A DNA stretch of 64,000 nucleotides from Arenicellales bacterium. Lineage in GTDB: Bacteria > Pseudomonadota > Gammaproteobacteria > Arenicellales > JAJDZL01. Of this stretch, positions 36,154 through 45,989 are shown in pieces; the first letter of the stretch is position 1, and every line of letters starts with the position of its first letter. The stretch lies in the NCBI GenBank assembly GCA_958295885.1, contig OY282380.1, positions 806,001 to 870,000 on the forward strand. The letters run 5' to 3'. Under the pieces are notes generated by a model, which was given only the letters and a program-made list of their open reading frames with translations, did no database searches and was not told the origin of the DNA. Made by a program: the position numbers and the translations under genes.

Positions 36154-37227
36154 TCAGCTCAAATCAGGCAAATTTCTCTTGCCATAAACTTCCTGGCTTG
36201 GTTCCACAAACATCGCATCACCATAACTGTAAAAACGAAAGCCTTGATCGATCGCGAAACGATAGGCTTCTAAAATTCGATTTTTGCCGCCAAATGCCGA
36301 TACAAGCATAATTAACGAAGATCGCGGAAGATGGAAATTCGTAATGAGTGCATTGACGGTTTGAAATTTAAAACCTGGGGTAATGAACAAATCAGTTTCA
36401 CCAGAACTCGTCTGAATTTTACCAGTTCTTGATGCCGATTCGAGCGCTCTCATGACAGTCGTGCCGACCGCCACAATCCGCGAGCCGCGTTTCTGAGCCT
36501 TTTTGACCGCTTCAACTGCTGAATCGGACACAAAATAACGTTCCGAGTGCAGTTTGTGTTCTTTTAAGTCCAAGCTTCTTACAGGAGCGAAAGTTCCTGC
36601 ACCTACGTGCAGCGTGACGTAAGCAAATTCGACACCGGTCTCGCTTATTTCCTGCATCAGTTTCGAACTGAAGTGCAAGCCTGCAGTCGGAGCCGCGACT
36701 GAACCGTCGCGCTTGGCATACACACACTGGTAACGCTTGAGGTCGAACTCGTCCGCGGCCCTTTTGATGTAAGGAGGCAGTGGCACATGGCCGCAGATTT
36801 CAATCATTTCCCGCAGATTCTGATTTTCATTTAGGTCCAAAACGAAAAATTCCCGCTGCCGCGCTCGAATTGTTACCTGAAACTTTTCCCCAACCGTTAC
36901 GGTTTCACCGATTTTGAGTTTTTTTCGAGCTTTCGTCTGCGCCCAAAAACAATGGTCATTCACTATGCGCTCAATCAGAAACTCAACTCGACCACCTGTC
37001 GGCCTGTGTCCAAAAAGTCGCGCAGGAATCACCTTCGTATCATTGCAGACAACCAAGTCGCCAGGGCGAAGCAGTTCGGTCAGATCAGAAAACTGAATCT
37101 CGCGAGTGCTGTAGTCCTGACGCCCAACAACAAGCAGACGGCTCTGAGTCCGAATTTGAACTGGATGCTGTGCGATCTGAGCTCCGGGCAGGTGAAAATC
37201 AAAATCTGCAGTCCGCAGAGAGCTCAA
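36154..37227 (-). CDS. queA: S-adenosylmethionine:tRNA ribosyltransferase-isomerase
   Basis: QueA moves the ribosyl part of AdoMet onto 7-aminomethyl-7-deazaguanine in tRNA to make epoxyqueuosine. The 357-residue protein has the full set of signatures: FDFHLPGAQIAQHPVQIRTQ, LRPGDLVVCNDTKVIPARLF, YAKRDGSVAAPTAGLHFSSK and VTLHVGAGTFAPVRS, and the C-terminal TNFHLPRSSLIMLVSAFGG. Length is normal. tgt, often next to queA, is not in the window. It follows the sulfurtransferase gene by 11 bases. Confidence 0.97.
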   Translation of the reverse strand: MSSLRTADFDFHLPGAQIAQHPVQIRTQSRLLVVGRQDYSTREIQFSDLTELLRPGDLVVCNDTKVIPARLFGHRPTGGRVEFLIERIVNDHCFWAQTKARKKLKIGETVTVGEKFQVTIRARQREFFVLDLNENQNLREMIEICGHVPLPPYIKRAADEFDLKRYQCVYAKRDGSVAAPTAGLHFSSKLMQEISETGVEFAYVTLHVGAGTFAPVRSLDLKEHKLHSERYFVSDSAVEAVKKAQKRGSRIVAVGTTVMRALESASRTGKIQTSSGETDLFITPGFKFQTVNALITNFHLPRSSLIMLVSAFGGKNRILEAYRFAIDQGFRFYSYGDAMFVEPSQEVYGKRNLPDLS

Positions 37228-37238
37228 CGTCTCCCCAC

Positions 37239-38090
37239 TCAGCTGGATGCTGACTCAATTTCGCTGTCCGGGTGCAATGCCCACTCGGTCCAGGACCCAT
37301 CGTACATTCGCAGTCCCTGATTACGAACCTGATAGATTGCCAACAGCAAAATTGCGGCGGTAACTCCCGAACCGCAAGTCGTAACAAGGACCGGACTCGA
37401 GTCGACAGATAAATCACGCAGAATTTCCTGAATGCGCTCAGGGTCGTACATAATCCCGTCTGAGCCCATCACATCTCCGTAGTAGAGATTCAGACTGCCT
37501 GGAATATGTCCGCCTCGCAGTCCCGGACGAGGTTCGGGTTCAGTCCCTTCGAATCGGCCCTTTGAACGCGCATCCAAAATGGCAGCATCCGGATTCGACC
37601 TGATCGCTTGAACCTGCGCTCGATCAATCACCTGCTCACCGACGGACTGTCCGACGTATGGACTGTCCGAAGATTTGCAAGGGGCTGCGGTTTCAATGGG
37701 CCCTCCCGCCGATTTCCATGCTTTGAGTCCACCATTGAGCACTTTTACATTTTGATGCCCAAATGACAGAAACATCCACCAGACTCGTGCGGATGCCACA
37801 AAATTTGAACGATCATAAACAATGACTTTGTCCGAACTGGAAATGCCCAATTCACTCATAGACAATTCAAAATACTCCAGGCTGGGATACATGTGAGGCA
37901 AATCAACCGCGTGATTGGCGACTTTGTCAATATCGAAATGGACCGCACCGGGAATATGCTCATTCAAGTAGGTTTCATAGGCGTTTCTCGGTACGTTGGG
38001 CATGTACCAAGTCGCATCCACAAATTTAACTCCCTGCTGATTCAAACAATCAAGGGCATCGCTAATCTCAATCAAAGGCTGTGCGCTCAT
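37239..38090 (-). CDS. sseA: 3-mercaptopyruvate/thiosulfate sulfurtransferase
   Basis: A 283-residue double-rhodanese protein that transfers sulfane sulfur. The first domain (about 20-140) is the inactive rhodanese half (VKFVDATWYMPNVPRNAYET, DKVIVYDRSNFVASARVWWM). The second (about 165-280) has the active loop with Cys in VTTCGSGVTA near residue 240. CGSGVTA is typical of mercaptopyruvate sulfurtransferases, while rhodaneses have CRKGVTA. It precedes queA by 11 bases and may be co-transcribed with it. Confidence 0.93.
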   Translation of the reverse strand: MSAQPLIEISDALDCLNQQGVKFVDATWYMPNVPRNAYETYLNEHIPGAVHFDIDKVANHAVDLPHMYPSLEYFELSMSELGISSSDKVIVYDRSNFVASARVWWMFLSFGHQNVKVLNGGLKAWKSAGGPIETAAPCKSSDSPYVGQSVGEQVIDRAQVQAIRSNPDAAILDARSKGRFEGTEPEPRPGLRGGHIPGSLNLYYGDVMGSDGIMYDPERIQEILRDLSVDSSPVLVTTCGSGVTAAILLLAIYQVRNQGLRMYDGSWTEWALHPDSEIESASS

Positions 38091-38318
38091 TCTATTCTCG
38101 GGTCAGTGTTTTTTGTATCGGATTATTTTGAATCAGTTTATTCCGCCGTTGATTCCAGTATTGGCGTCAATGCTTCCGTCTTCCATTCGGCACTGTGCTT
38201 GATTCAATTTTATTCGGTCAGACCATGGAGACACAAGAAGTTTGGAGATTATATACCTGACCAAACCAGTGAAATTATCTCTCATTGGAGCATCGGTTTA
38301 ACCAATCGAGCAAACGAA

Positions 38319-38558
38319 ATGAATCTCAACAGAAGCGCGCCCGTAAAGCCGCACCGCAACGGTGTTTCGCTCATTGAACTGATGGAGATGTTTCCGGATG
38401 AAACCTCGGCGCGCAAGTGCTTTGAGTCGATTATACGGGAGTGCGGCGTTGAGTTGTGCCACCGCTGCGCCGCATGGAACCGTCGCTTCCTGCAGGGCAT
38501 CGCGACCGTCCGCGTACGCAGTTCGTGGATGCACCCGGACGGACGCGGTGATGGATGA
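38319..38558 (+). mobile_element. IS1595-like transposase N-terminal scrap
   Basis: A short frame reading NGVSLIELMEMFPDETSARK then FESIIRECGVELCHRCAAWN resembles the N-terminal zinc-ribbon of IS1595 (ISXO2-like) transposases, which usually read SLIELMxxFPDEExA and end in CPxCG. The frame then runs into unrelated sequence and stops, so only the first 60 or so residues remain. No DDE domain follows. Confidence 0.5.
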
Positions 38559-38795
38559 GGCTGGCTTTTCAGCACTGATCGGCTCAATTATCGATTACTT
38601 GGCTGCAGCTGAATCTTCAGCCTGATTCCATCATCTCTTCTGATCTTCTAAATTGTGTGTTCCAACAGGAATAACTCTCTCAACGAAAACACCTTGATGC
38701 ATATTTGGGAATTCCCGATAATCAAGATGACTATCTAATTGATTGAAAAGTTAATTTGGTTTTACTATTACGTAGAAATTATCAAGGGGAGAGAA

Positions 38796-39236
38796 ATGAC
38801 AGGCATAAGAAAAGCGATGCTTGGAGTCGCAGCGTCAATATTGTTTTCATCGGTTTCGTCAGTAAACGTTTCAGCCGAGGAAAAAAGAATTTATGACAAA
38901 GTCGGCGGTACCGAAGGCATTACGACAGTGGTGTGAGCCTTTTTAACCAATGTCAGCGGAGATGACCGAATCAACTCCCGATTTACCAATACTGACATCG
39001 ACAACCTGAAACGGCTGCTGATCGAACAGGTCTGTGTAGCAACCGGTGGGCCTTGCACTTATACCGGCAAGAATATGAAAGATGCTCATGCAGGCATGGA
39101 CATCACTGAAGAGGAATTTGGCGCACTTGCCGAACAGATGTCAAAAGCCATGCTGTCATCCGGTGTCGGTCAGGAAGAACACGACTCGATAATGGGCGTT
39201 TTGGGCGGCATGCATGATGACATAGTCGGTCAGTGA
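38796..39236 (+). pseudogene. Group 1 truncated haemoglobin, exported form, with an internal TGA
   Basis: From ATG 38796, after GGGGAGAG, the frame encodes a signal peptide (about 1-26, MLGVAASILFSSVSSVNVSA), then the globin start EEKRIYDKVGGTEGITTVV, a TGA at codon 47 (38934-38936), and continues in the same frame to 39236 as AFLTNVSGDDRINSRFTNTD, LKRLLIEQVCVATGGPCTYT and MKDAHAGMDITEEEFGALAE. The proximal His is in DAHAGM. Apart from the TGA the 146-codon gene is complete. The TGA stands where family members have Asp, Glu or Lys in the B helix (VVDxF), so it is a nonsense mutation. The product would stop before the haem pocket. Confidence 0.85.
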
Positions 39237-39471
39237 CTCCACTCGTAAATTTTCAGCGAATATAACAGAGCAACAGGGGCGAACCTGTTGGCGCGGAACT
39301 GGGAATTTTGTCTGCCGGCGGCGTAAGTGACTTGGCTTGCATTTTTTCCTAAAGATTGCATGACGGTGAATGCAATGACGGCAGGACAAGGATTGCCCTG
39401 CCGTTCGCTGAGTCCAAACTTTCATTCTGAGCACCTGCCAATCCCAAAGATTGGGGAGCTAATCCACTGCA

Positions 39472-39819
39472 TTGACCAAAGCCATCCCAATCGTTTTGCA
39501 GTTTCTGTTGGGCGCGCTGATTTTCGGTGCTTCGCCGCAGGAAAGCCTCGCCGTTGGCGATCCAGTTGAAGGCAGGAAAAAAGCTCAGGCATGTCTGACC
39601 TGGCACAGGAAGGGAAATGTAGTTCTGGGTGAGAATACTCCGATTATTTTCGGACAATGCCAGGATTACCTGATTAAAGCGCTTGGAGACTACAAGTCTG
39701 GCGCGCGTCAGCATTCGATCATGAACGCCCTTGCCGCCACCTTGAGCGATCAAGATGTAGAAGACATTTCCGCATATTACTCGGAATTGAATTCGAGACT
39801 TTCCAACCCGACGCAATAA
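39472..39819 (+). pseudogene. Class I cytochrome c with its haem motif lost
   Basis: A TTG-started 115-codon frame with a signal peptide (about 1-27) and the fold of a small cytochrome c (VEGRKKAQACLTWHRKGN, GQCQDYLIKALGDYKSGARQ, MNALAATLSDQDVEDISAYY). The haem attachment site should be CxxCH; here it is CLTWH at 39592-39606, where TGG replaces a Cys codon. The family GQxxxYL motif also has Cys where Tyr or Phe is common. The frame is open, but the protein cannot bind haem through two thioethers. I call it a pseudogene by inactivating missense change. It follows the broken globin gene by 235 bases. Confidence 0.7.
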
Positions 39820-40686
39820 ACCAATACTTTGTGAATGATCTTTAATAGTCGACAAGCGTAAAATCAGTTCGGCTCTTTCAAATTTATGGAAGATTTCTGC
39901 TTCTGAGGTTTTCGCTCAGGTTTCGGCTTCACACTCAGAAGAATAGAAATGACTTCGTCTGTCTCGAATTCAGGCATGGGAGAACTTGTACGCTGGATAT
40001 CTGTCTGCTTCATTTTGGCAGCGATTGGTGTTCACTCGTCAAGTCTGCCAAAATCATCCAAAAAAAGACTTTCTTTCCCCAATTGTTTTCCACATTTTTG
40101 ACGCAATGTAACTTCTTTTGTCATTTGAAGAGAAAGGCATGGCAGCATCCAATAGACGGTCTTTCGCAATTGAAGATGGAGCTGACTGGACGTAAACGAT
40201 GGAAAGGATTCTTAGATGTGATTTGACCACCGTCCAATAAAGAAAATACGCATCCAGCTTCCCCGGGTCAAGAACACGAAGTTTATGGAAGTGTCCTTAT
40301 GTCTCGTATTGCTGTTTCTTCGTCATGCGAATGGCATGTGCCCACAAAAAAAGTATGCAAGACAATTCTACAGACGTCAAAAAGCGGCAACATTGAGCGC
40401 ATTCACGCTATTTCGATATCAGGAACATCTATAGTCCAGGTTGTCCGGCCGAAAAAAATCCGATTTAAATCCGGCTGTCAATTTCAAACTTAGATTCAGG
40501 AGCATTCTGCATGACCTGTGCTCGAACACGTCTATGATGGAACAAGATCTGGTAACGAAATGACGAAGATTCTCTTCCGCAGAATATGCGACGAACGCTC
40601 AGAATCTGATGCTCCGACCTTTATCCGGCAGTCAGGTCGCTGCCGGCGGAATTGAATGTACGCGTCTTTGAAATTTCACTCTGGTC
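39820..40686. other. Stretch without a convincing gene
   Basis: About 870 bases. A 50-codon frame at 39949-40101 (MTSSVSNSGMGELVRWISVC then FILAAIGVHSS) could be the start of a membrane protein, and a 64-codon frame occurs at 40299-40493; neither has a known motif. The stretch looks like eroded coding DNA downstream of the two broken haem protein genes. Confidence 0.4.
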
Positions 40687-42033
40687 CTAGAATTCATTTT
40701 TCAGCTCTCGTTCAATGCCCACATACCAGAATGCCAGCGCCAAACCTCGAACCGCCATGAATATGGTAATTCCCAACCATATTCCGTGATTTGCCATTGA
40801 TTCGACGCTGAATTGAGTCGTTATGAAAAAAACAATCATCGCAAGAAGCATGCTGTTTCTCATCTCGACCGAGCGCGTCATGCCAATGTAAACGCCGTCG
40901 TACAAAAAAGGCCAGACGCAAACCAGCGGAGATAGGGCCAACCAAGGCAGATAAACATCTGCAGTCTCTCGAACGCTTTCAATATTCGTGATCAAACCAA
41001 CGATTAAGGAGCCGCCAAATCCATATATTGCACAAAATATCAAGGCGACAAGGAGCGACCAAACCAGCGTTACAACCACTACTTCGTGCAGTCTTCTGCG
41101 GTGCTTCATGCCGTAGGCATTTCCTGCGAGCGCTTCGGCGGCGTGAGCGAACCCATCCAGACCGTACGCCAGAAAATGTATCAGGTGCACGAGGATCGCA
41201 TTGGCCGCCAGCACCAGACTGCCCTGCTGCGCACTTTCCCACATGACGTAGATGAAAACAATTTCAAGACACAAAGTGCGAATAAAAATATTGATGTTGG
41301 TATGTGCCAGCTGAATTAATTTATCTCGGCGAAGCAACTGAAATCTGACGGTTCTGAACCGACTCGGTCCAAGCGTGAGATAGCAGATCCTCAAGCCGAC
41401 GACCGCCGTTACGAATTCGCTGATCAGGGTCGCGTATGCAACACCATCCACACCCCACCCAAAACCAAGAACAAACACAAAATCCAGCACGATGTTCATG
41501 CCATTGAGCAACAGCTGCAGCAGCAGAGCCGTCCGCATTCGCTGCAAGCCAAACAGCACGCCCAAGGTAGTGAGGTTGCACAGCCCAAACGGTGCCCCCC
41601 AAAGGCGTATTTGAAAGTAATCAAGAGCAAGTTCTTCAATTTTTTCGTCTGCATTAAAGTACCAGAAAACGACTTTGCCAATTGGAGTCTGCAAAGCAAC
41701 AAAGACCAGGCTGACCAGCACGGCAAGACAAAGTGCTCGCACATAGGTTGCGACAATTTCATCGAATTCGTTTCTCCCGACACTTTGGGCGACAAACCCG
41801 GTCGTTCCCATTCTCAAAAATCCAAACAGGAAATACAGACTGCTGAAAATCAACGCTCCCAGCGCCACCGCTCCAATGTATCGGGGGTCTGGCAGATGCC
41901 CAACAACTGCTGTATCCACTGCTCCGGCGAGTGGCAGGCTTAAGTTGGCGATCATGACCGGCCAAGCCAGACTCACCACCCTTATGTGCAGCTGCCGCTT
42001 TTCCTTCCAGAAGCTTTCCAGCGCGGTCATCAT
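40687..42033 (-). CDS. MATE family efflux transporter (DinF-like)
   Basis: A 448-residue multidrug/oligosaccharide-lipid type exporter of the MATE family. Twelve hydrophobic segments in two related halves are visible. The start (LHIRVVSLAWPVMIANLSLP then LAGAVDTAVVGHLPDPRYIG) is diagnostic, as is the DGFAHAAEALAGNAYGMKHR motif opening the second half, typical of the DinF branch. Such proteins export cationic compounds with sodium or proton gradients. It is a single gene facing away from tRNA-Leu. Confidence 0.93.
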   Translation of the reverse strand: MMTALESFWKEKRQLHIRVVSLAWPVMIANLSLPLAGAVDTAVVGHLPDPRYIGAVALGALIFSSLYFLFGFLRMGTTGFVAQSVGRNEFDEIVATYVRALCLAVLVSLVFVALQTPIGKVVFWYFNADEKIEELALDYFQIRLWGAPFGLCNLTTLGVLFGLQRMRTALLLQLLLNGMNIVLDFVFVLGFGWGVDGVAYATLISEFVTAVVGLRICYLTLGPSRFRTVRFQLLRRDKLIQLAHTNINIFIRTLCLEIVFIYVMWESAQQGSLVLAANAILVHLIHFLAYGLDGFAHAAEALAGNAYGMKHRRRLHEVVVVTLVWSLLVALIFCAIYGFGGSLIVGLITNIESVRETADVYLPWLALSPLVCVWPFLYDGVYIGMTRSVEMRNSMLLAMIVFFITTQFSVESMANHGIWLGITIFMAVRGLALAFWYVGIERELKNEF

Positions 42034-42299
42034 CGCACAGATTTGTTCAATACACCGTGTTTGCCCGCGGCATCGTTCAAGCTGAAATTGACGGAATCCA
42101 TTCGAGTTGTACCGCGAAAGTTCAAAGCGCCTGATTTGAGAAAATACATAAAGAGAAAGAAATTAATTGGGACAGTTGGCGCACTTTCGCAAAAAAGCAG
42201 TTGAAACCGAAAAACTTGACTTCATATATAAGATGCATGAGGCTCGGACATTTTGGAAGCACTCTCAATTTGTTATACAATTACGCTTCAATCTCTCTT

Positions 42300-42386
42300 G
42301 CCGGGATGGCGAAATTGGCAGACGCGCCGGACTCAAAATCCGGTGGTGGAGACACCGTGAGAGTTCGAGTCTCTCTCCCGGTACCA
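42300..42386 (+). tRNA. tRNA-Leu (anticodon CAA)
   Basis: An 87-base class II tRNA. The acceptor stem is GCCGGGA with TCCCGGT, the anticodon stem-loop CCGGA-CTCAAAA-TCCGG gives anticodon CAA, the long variable arm TGGTGGAGACACCGTG follows, then the T-arm GAGAGTTCGAGTCTCTC, and ACCA is encoded. It reads UUG codons. Confidence 0.97.
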
Positions 42387-42409
42387 ATCTAAAATTCAAA
42401 TAAGCCGCT

Positions 42410-43003
42410 ATGAAATTTCTGTTTGATCTTTTCCCACTGGTTCTTTTTTTCGCGGCGTATAAAATTTATGACATTTTTGTCGCTACGGGAGTTGCAATCG
42501 CTGCTTCATTTGTGCAGTTGAGCTTGTCCTGGTGGAAAAATAAGAAGTTTGAAACCCTGCATCTCATTACACTCGGAGCTCTTGTTGTTTTTGGTGGTTT
42601 GACTTTGCTTCTACGCGACCCGGTCTTCATCAAATGGAAAACAACAATCGTCTACTGGATTATTGGTTCCGCTGTTTTATATTCTCAGTTTTTTACGAAA
42701 AAAACAGCATTCGAGTGGTTGGCCGGCGCCAACGCCAAGATTCAGCTCCCCACGTCAGTCTGGCGCAACATCAATCTGTACTGGGGTGTATTTTCAATTT
42801 TTGTCGGTTTCCTAAATATATATGTTGCCTTTTACTTCGGCCTGGATTTACCTGAGGCCAGACGAGAAGAAATTTGGGTGAACTTCAAAGTATTCGGCGT
42901 CCTTGGACTTACCTTCGCATTTATGTTGATCATCATACCGACTTTCATTTGGCGCGCGACTCGACAGATGGAAGTGGACGAAGACGATCTATTCAAGCGG
43001 TAA
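42410..43003 (+). CDS. yciB: Inner membrane septation protein YciB/IspZ
   Basis: A 197-residue protein with five to six membrane helices. YciB is an inner membrane protein that helps coordinate cell elongation and division and influences the envelope. Family patterns: MKFLFDLFPLVLFFAAYKIY at the start, SWWKNKKFETLHLITLGALV, DPVFIKWKTTIVYWIIGSAV and VWRNINLYWGVFSIFVGFLN. It starts 23 bases after tRNA-Leu and may be read from the same promoter. Confidence 0.95.
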   Translation: MKFLFDLFPLVLFFAAYKIYDIFVATGVAIAASFVQLSLSWWKNKKFETLHLITLGALVVFGGLTLLLRDPVFIKWKTTIVYWIIGSAVLYSQFFTKKTAFEWLAGANAKIQLPTSVWRNINLYWGVFSIFVGFLNIYVAFYFGLDLPEARREEIWVNFKVFGVLGLTFAFMLIIIPTFIWRATRQMEVDEDDLFKR

Positions 43004-43080
43004 CCAAACATTCGGATTGAGCTCCAATAAGCCTCGTCACGACTGCCAATAAATCGATTCAGCTCAGGATTGCGGTCTCA

Positions 43081-45777
43081 TCAGCTCACTGCTCTCGCCA
43101 TAGGCAGTCCAGCCAGCTGGCGCAGGACATACCTCAAAATTCCGCCGTTTTCGTAGTAGTCCCACTCCCTAGCGCTGTCAATTCGAACATTCACATCGAA
43201 AAATTGACGGGAACCGTCGCTCTTTATTGCAACGACCTGAACTGTTTTTACGCCTTTTTTGATGCCACGGATATGAAACACTTCATCTCCAGTCAGTCCC
43301 AGCGATTTTCGCGAATCTTCTTCCTGAAACTCAAGCGGCAGAATCCCCATTCCTGCCAAATTGGAACGATGAATCCGTTCATAGCTTTCGACGATGACGG
43401 CCTTGACACCGAGCAGCAGAGGACCTTTTGCAGCCCAGTCCCGAGACGAACCTGAACCATATTCACTTCCGGCAATCACGATGAGTGGAGTCTTCTCGTA
43501 GTGATAGCGAATCGAAGCATCGTAAATTGACATTATTTCTCCGGAAGGCATGTGCCTGGTCCATCCTCCTTCCGTTCCAGGCGCCAATTCGTTTCGCAGT
43601 CGAACATTTGCAAAAGTGCCTCGAACCATCACTTCATGATTCCCTCTGCGAGAACCATAGGAGTTGAAGTCATGGACGCGAACACCTCGCTCCAAAAGAT
43701 ATTGACCAGCAGGACTGTCCGACATAATTGCCCCTGCAGGTGAAATGTGGTCGGTCGTAACGCTGTTGCCCAACATCGCTAAGGTTCGAGCTTCGTAGAT
43801 GTCGCTTATCCCCTCAGTCGCACTTACAATGTTGTTGAAAAATGGCGCCTTTCGGATGTAGGTGGATTCGTTGTTCCAGCTGTATCGGCTCGATTGGTTC
43901 ACTGGAATTTTTGCCCACATGCTGTCGCCTCGAAACACATCCACATACTTTGAACGAAACAGCTCATCGGTCACGACCTGATCGATGATCGCACTGACCT
44001 CCTGAGTCTTGGGCCAAATGTCCTTCAAATAAACATCCTCATTGCTCGCATCGGTTCCAATCGGTTCATTCGTCAAGTCAATGTTCATGGTTCCAGCAAT
44101 CGCGTATGCCACAACCAGCGGCGGAGAAGCAAGGAAGTTCATCTTTACCGCTGCGTGTACGCGACCCTCAAAATTCCTGTTGCCGGACAAGACGGAACTG
44201 ACTATCAGATCGCCTCGCCTGACTCCGTCTGCGACGGGCTCAGCCAGAGGTCCGCTGTTGCCGATACACGTAGTGCAGCCATAGCCGACGATCGAAAATC
44301 CAAGCTGTTCCAGAGAATCCAACAGTCCTGAGCTTTGAAGATATCCAGTCACAACCTGTGAGCCGGGCGCCAGTGAGGTTTTTACCCACGGCTTCGCCGA
44401 CAGGCCGGCAGCGATGGCCTTTTGTGCGAGCAGTCCCGCCGAAACGACGACAGCAGGGTTTGACGTGTTGGTGCAGCTGGTAATCGCGGCAACAACGATA
44501 TCTCCATCTTCTAGAGTTTCCTGCTTTGAATCAATTTCGATTTCAACGGACATCGGCTTGGTTTGATCGGAACGCAGGCTCTGCACTGTGGAACGAACGG
44601 TTGCGGGGGCGTCTTTCAGAACCAGCCGATCCTGCGGGCGTTTGGGGCCGGCGATGCTCGGTTCAATCCGCGTTAAATCCAATTCAAGAACCTCGTTGTA
44701 ACGCGCCTCTAACTTGGAATTGGCTTCGCGAAACATGCTTTGATGCTTCGCATAGGCTTCGACGAGCTCTATATTCCGATCAGAACGACCCGTAAGACGA
44801 AGGTAGTCAATCGTATTCGAATCAATCGGAAATACGCCGCAGGTAGCGCCATATTCAGGCGCCATGTTTGAAATTGTCGCTTGATCTGAAACCGAAAGAT
44901 GATCCAGGCCGTCACCGAAAAATTCTACGAATTTTCCGACCACGCCATGCTCGCGCAGCATTTGAACCACGGTCAGGACCAAATCTGTCGCGGTTACGCC
45001 TTCTGCCAAAGCACCTGATAATTTGCAGCCGACCACTCGAGGCAGCAGCATCGCAATGGACTCACCCAGCATGGCAGCTTCGGCTTCAATGCCACCTACT
45101 CCCCAGCCCAATACGCCAATGCCATTGATCATGGTGGTATGGGAATCCGTACCAACAACCGTGTCAGGAAACGCGAAGACTTTCCCGTCTGCATGTCGTT
45201 CGGCAACGACGGAAGCCAAGTACTCAAGGTTGACCTGATGCACAATGCCCGTTGAAGGCGGCACGACACTGAACTGACCGAATGAGTTCTGCCCCCACCG
45301 CAGGAAAGAATACCGTTCCGTATTACGCCGGTATTCCAGCACTGCATTCAGGTCGATCGCATTGCTGCTGCCAAAATGATCCACCATCACAGAGTGATCG
45401 ATAACTAAATCAGTCCGAATGACTGGATTCACGCCTCTTGGATCATGTCCCATATCACCTAGAGCGTCTCTCATTGACGCCAGATCAACAACAGCTGGAA
45501 CGCCGGTAAAATCCTGCATCAATACCCGAAATGGTGAAAAACCAATTTCAATGTCAAGCGGCTTTTTTTCATCCCACTCGGCGATGGATAATATCTGATC
45601 TCGCGTGACATCCACTCCGTTCTCATTTCTGAGCAGATTCTCCAACAGAACTTTGAGAGAATACGGCAGAGATTCGACGTCATACCTGTCACCGAGAGTC
45701 TGCAACGAGTAAATTTCGTATGAATGGCGTCCGACTTCTAGTTGGCTGCGAGAATTAAAACTGTTCGACATAGTCAA
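43081..45777 (-). CDS. acnA: Aconitate hydratase A
   Basis: An 898-residue [4Fe-4S] enzyme that interconverts citrate and isocitrate in the tricarboxylic acid cycle. Cluster ligands are visible in TSCTNTSNPAVV near residue 440 and in GYGCTTCIGNSGPLAEP near 507-523. The N-terminal VLMQDFTGVPAVVDLASMRD and the C-terminal swivel domain with GSEYGSGSSRDWAAKGPLLL and ESYERIHRSNLAGMGILPLE are typical of the AcnA/IRP branch. Length is standard. The gene is convergent with yciB, whose stop is 77 bases away. Confidence 0.97.
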   Translation of the reverse strand: MTMSNSFNSRSQLEVGRHSYEIYSLQTLGDRYDVESLPYSLKVLLENLLRNENGVDVTRDQILSIAEWDEKKPLDIEIGFSPFRVLMQDFTGVPAVVDLASMRDALGDMGHDPRGVNPVIRTDLVIDHSVMVDHFGSSNAIDLNAVLEYRRNTERYSFLRWGQNSFGQFSVVPPSTGIVHQVNLEYLASVVAERHADGKVFAFPDTVVGTDSHTTMINGIGVLGWGVGGIEAEAAMLGESIAMLLPRVVGCKLSGALAEGVTATDLVLTVVQMLREHGVVGKFVEFFGDGLDHLSVSDQATISNMAPEYGATCGVFPIDSNTIDYLRLTGRSDRNIELVEAYAKHQSMFREANSKLEARYNEVLELDLTRIEPSIAGPKRPQDRLVLKDAPATVRSTVQSLRSDQTKPMSVEIEIDSKQETLEDGDIVVAAITSCTNTSNPAVVVSAGLLAQKAIAAGLSAKPWVKTSLAPGSQVVTGYLQSSGLLDSLEQLGFSIVGYGCTTCIGNSGPLAEPVADGVRRGDLIVSSVLSGNRNFEGRVHAAVKMNFLASPPLVVAYAIAGTMNIDLTNEPIGTDASNEDVYLKDIWPKTQEVSAIIDQVVTDELFRSKYVDVFRGDSMWAKIPVNQSSRYSWNNESTYIRKAPFFNNIVSATEGISDIYEARTLAMLGNSVTTDHISPAGAIMSDSPAGQYLLERGVRVHDFNSYGSRRGNHEVMVRGTFANVRLRNELAPGTEGGWTRHMPSGEIMSIYDASIRYHYEKTPLIVIAGSEYGSGSSRDWAAKGPLLLGVKAVIVESYERIHRSNLAGMGILPLEFQEEDSRKSLGLTGDEVFHIRGIKKGVKTVQVVAIKSDGSRQFFDVNVRIDSAREWDYYENGGILRYVLRQLAGLPMARAVS

Positions 45778-45989
45778 TTTGCTGTCCTCTGTTTGTATTG
45801 GAAATCTATGATCGTTCCAGCAGAAGAAAATGTGGATAGGTCTGGATGCATCAAATTTGATTCGGCGGTTGAAACGGCGCGAGACCGTGACTCTTCTGGT
45901 TCACATCGCAAAAAGGCGATGCATGACTGATCTGTCGCACTTAGATCCACCATTTAGTGCGACAGAATTTCAGTCGAATCGTTTCGATT

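Noticed and set aside
39379..39403. Inverted repeat CGGCAGG/CCTGCCG as a terminator of the globin gene
   Set aside because: The stem lacks a following T-run and lies about 145 bases past the stop, so I did not list it as a terminator.
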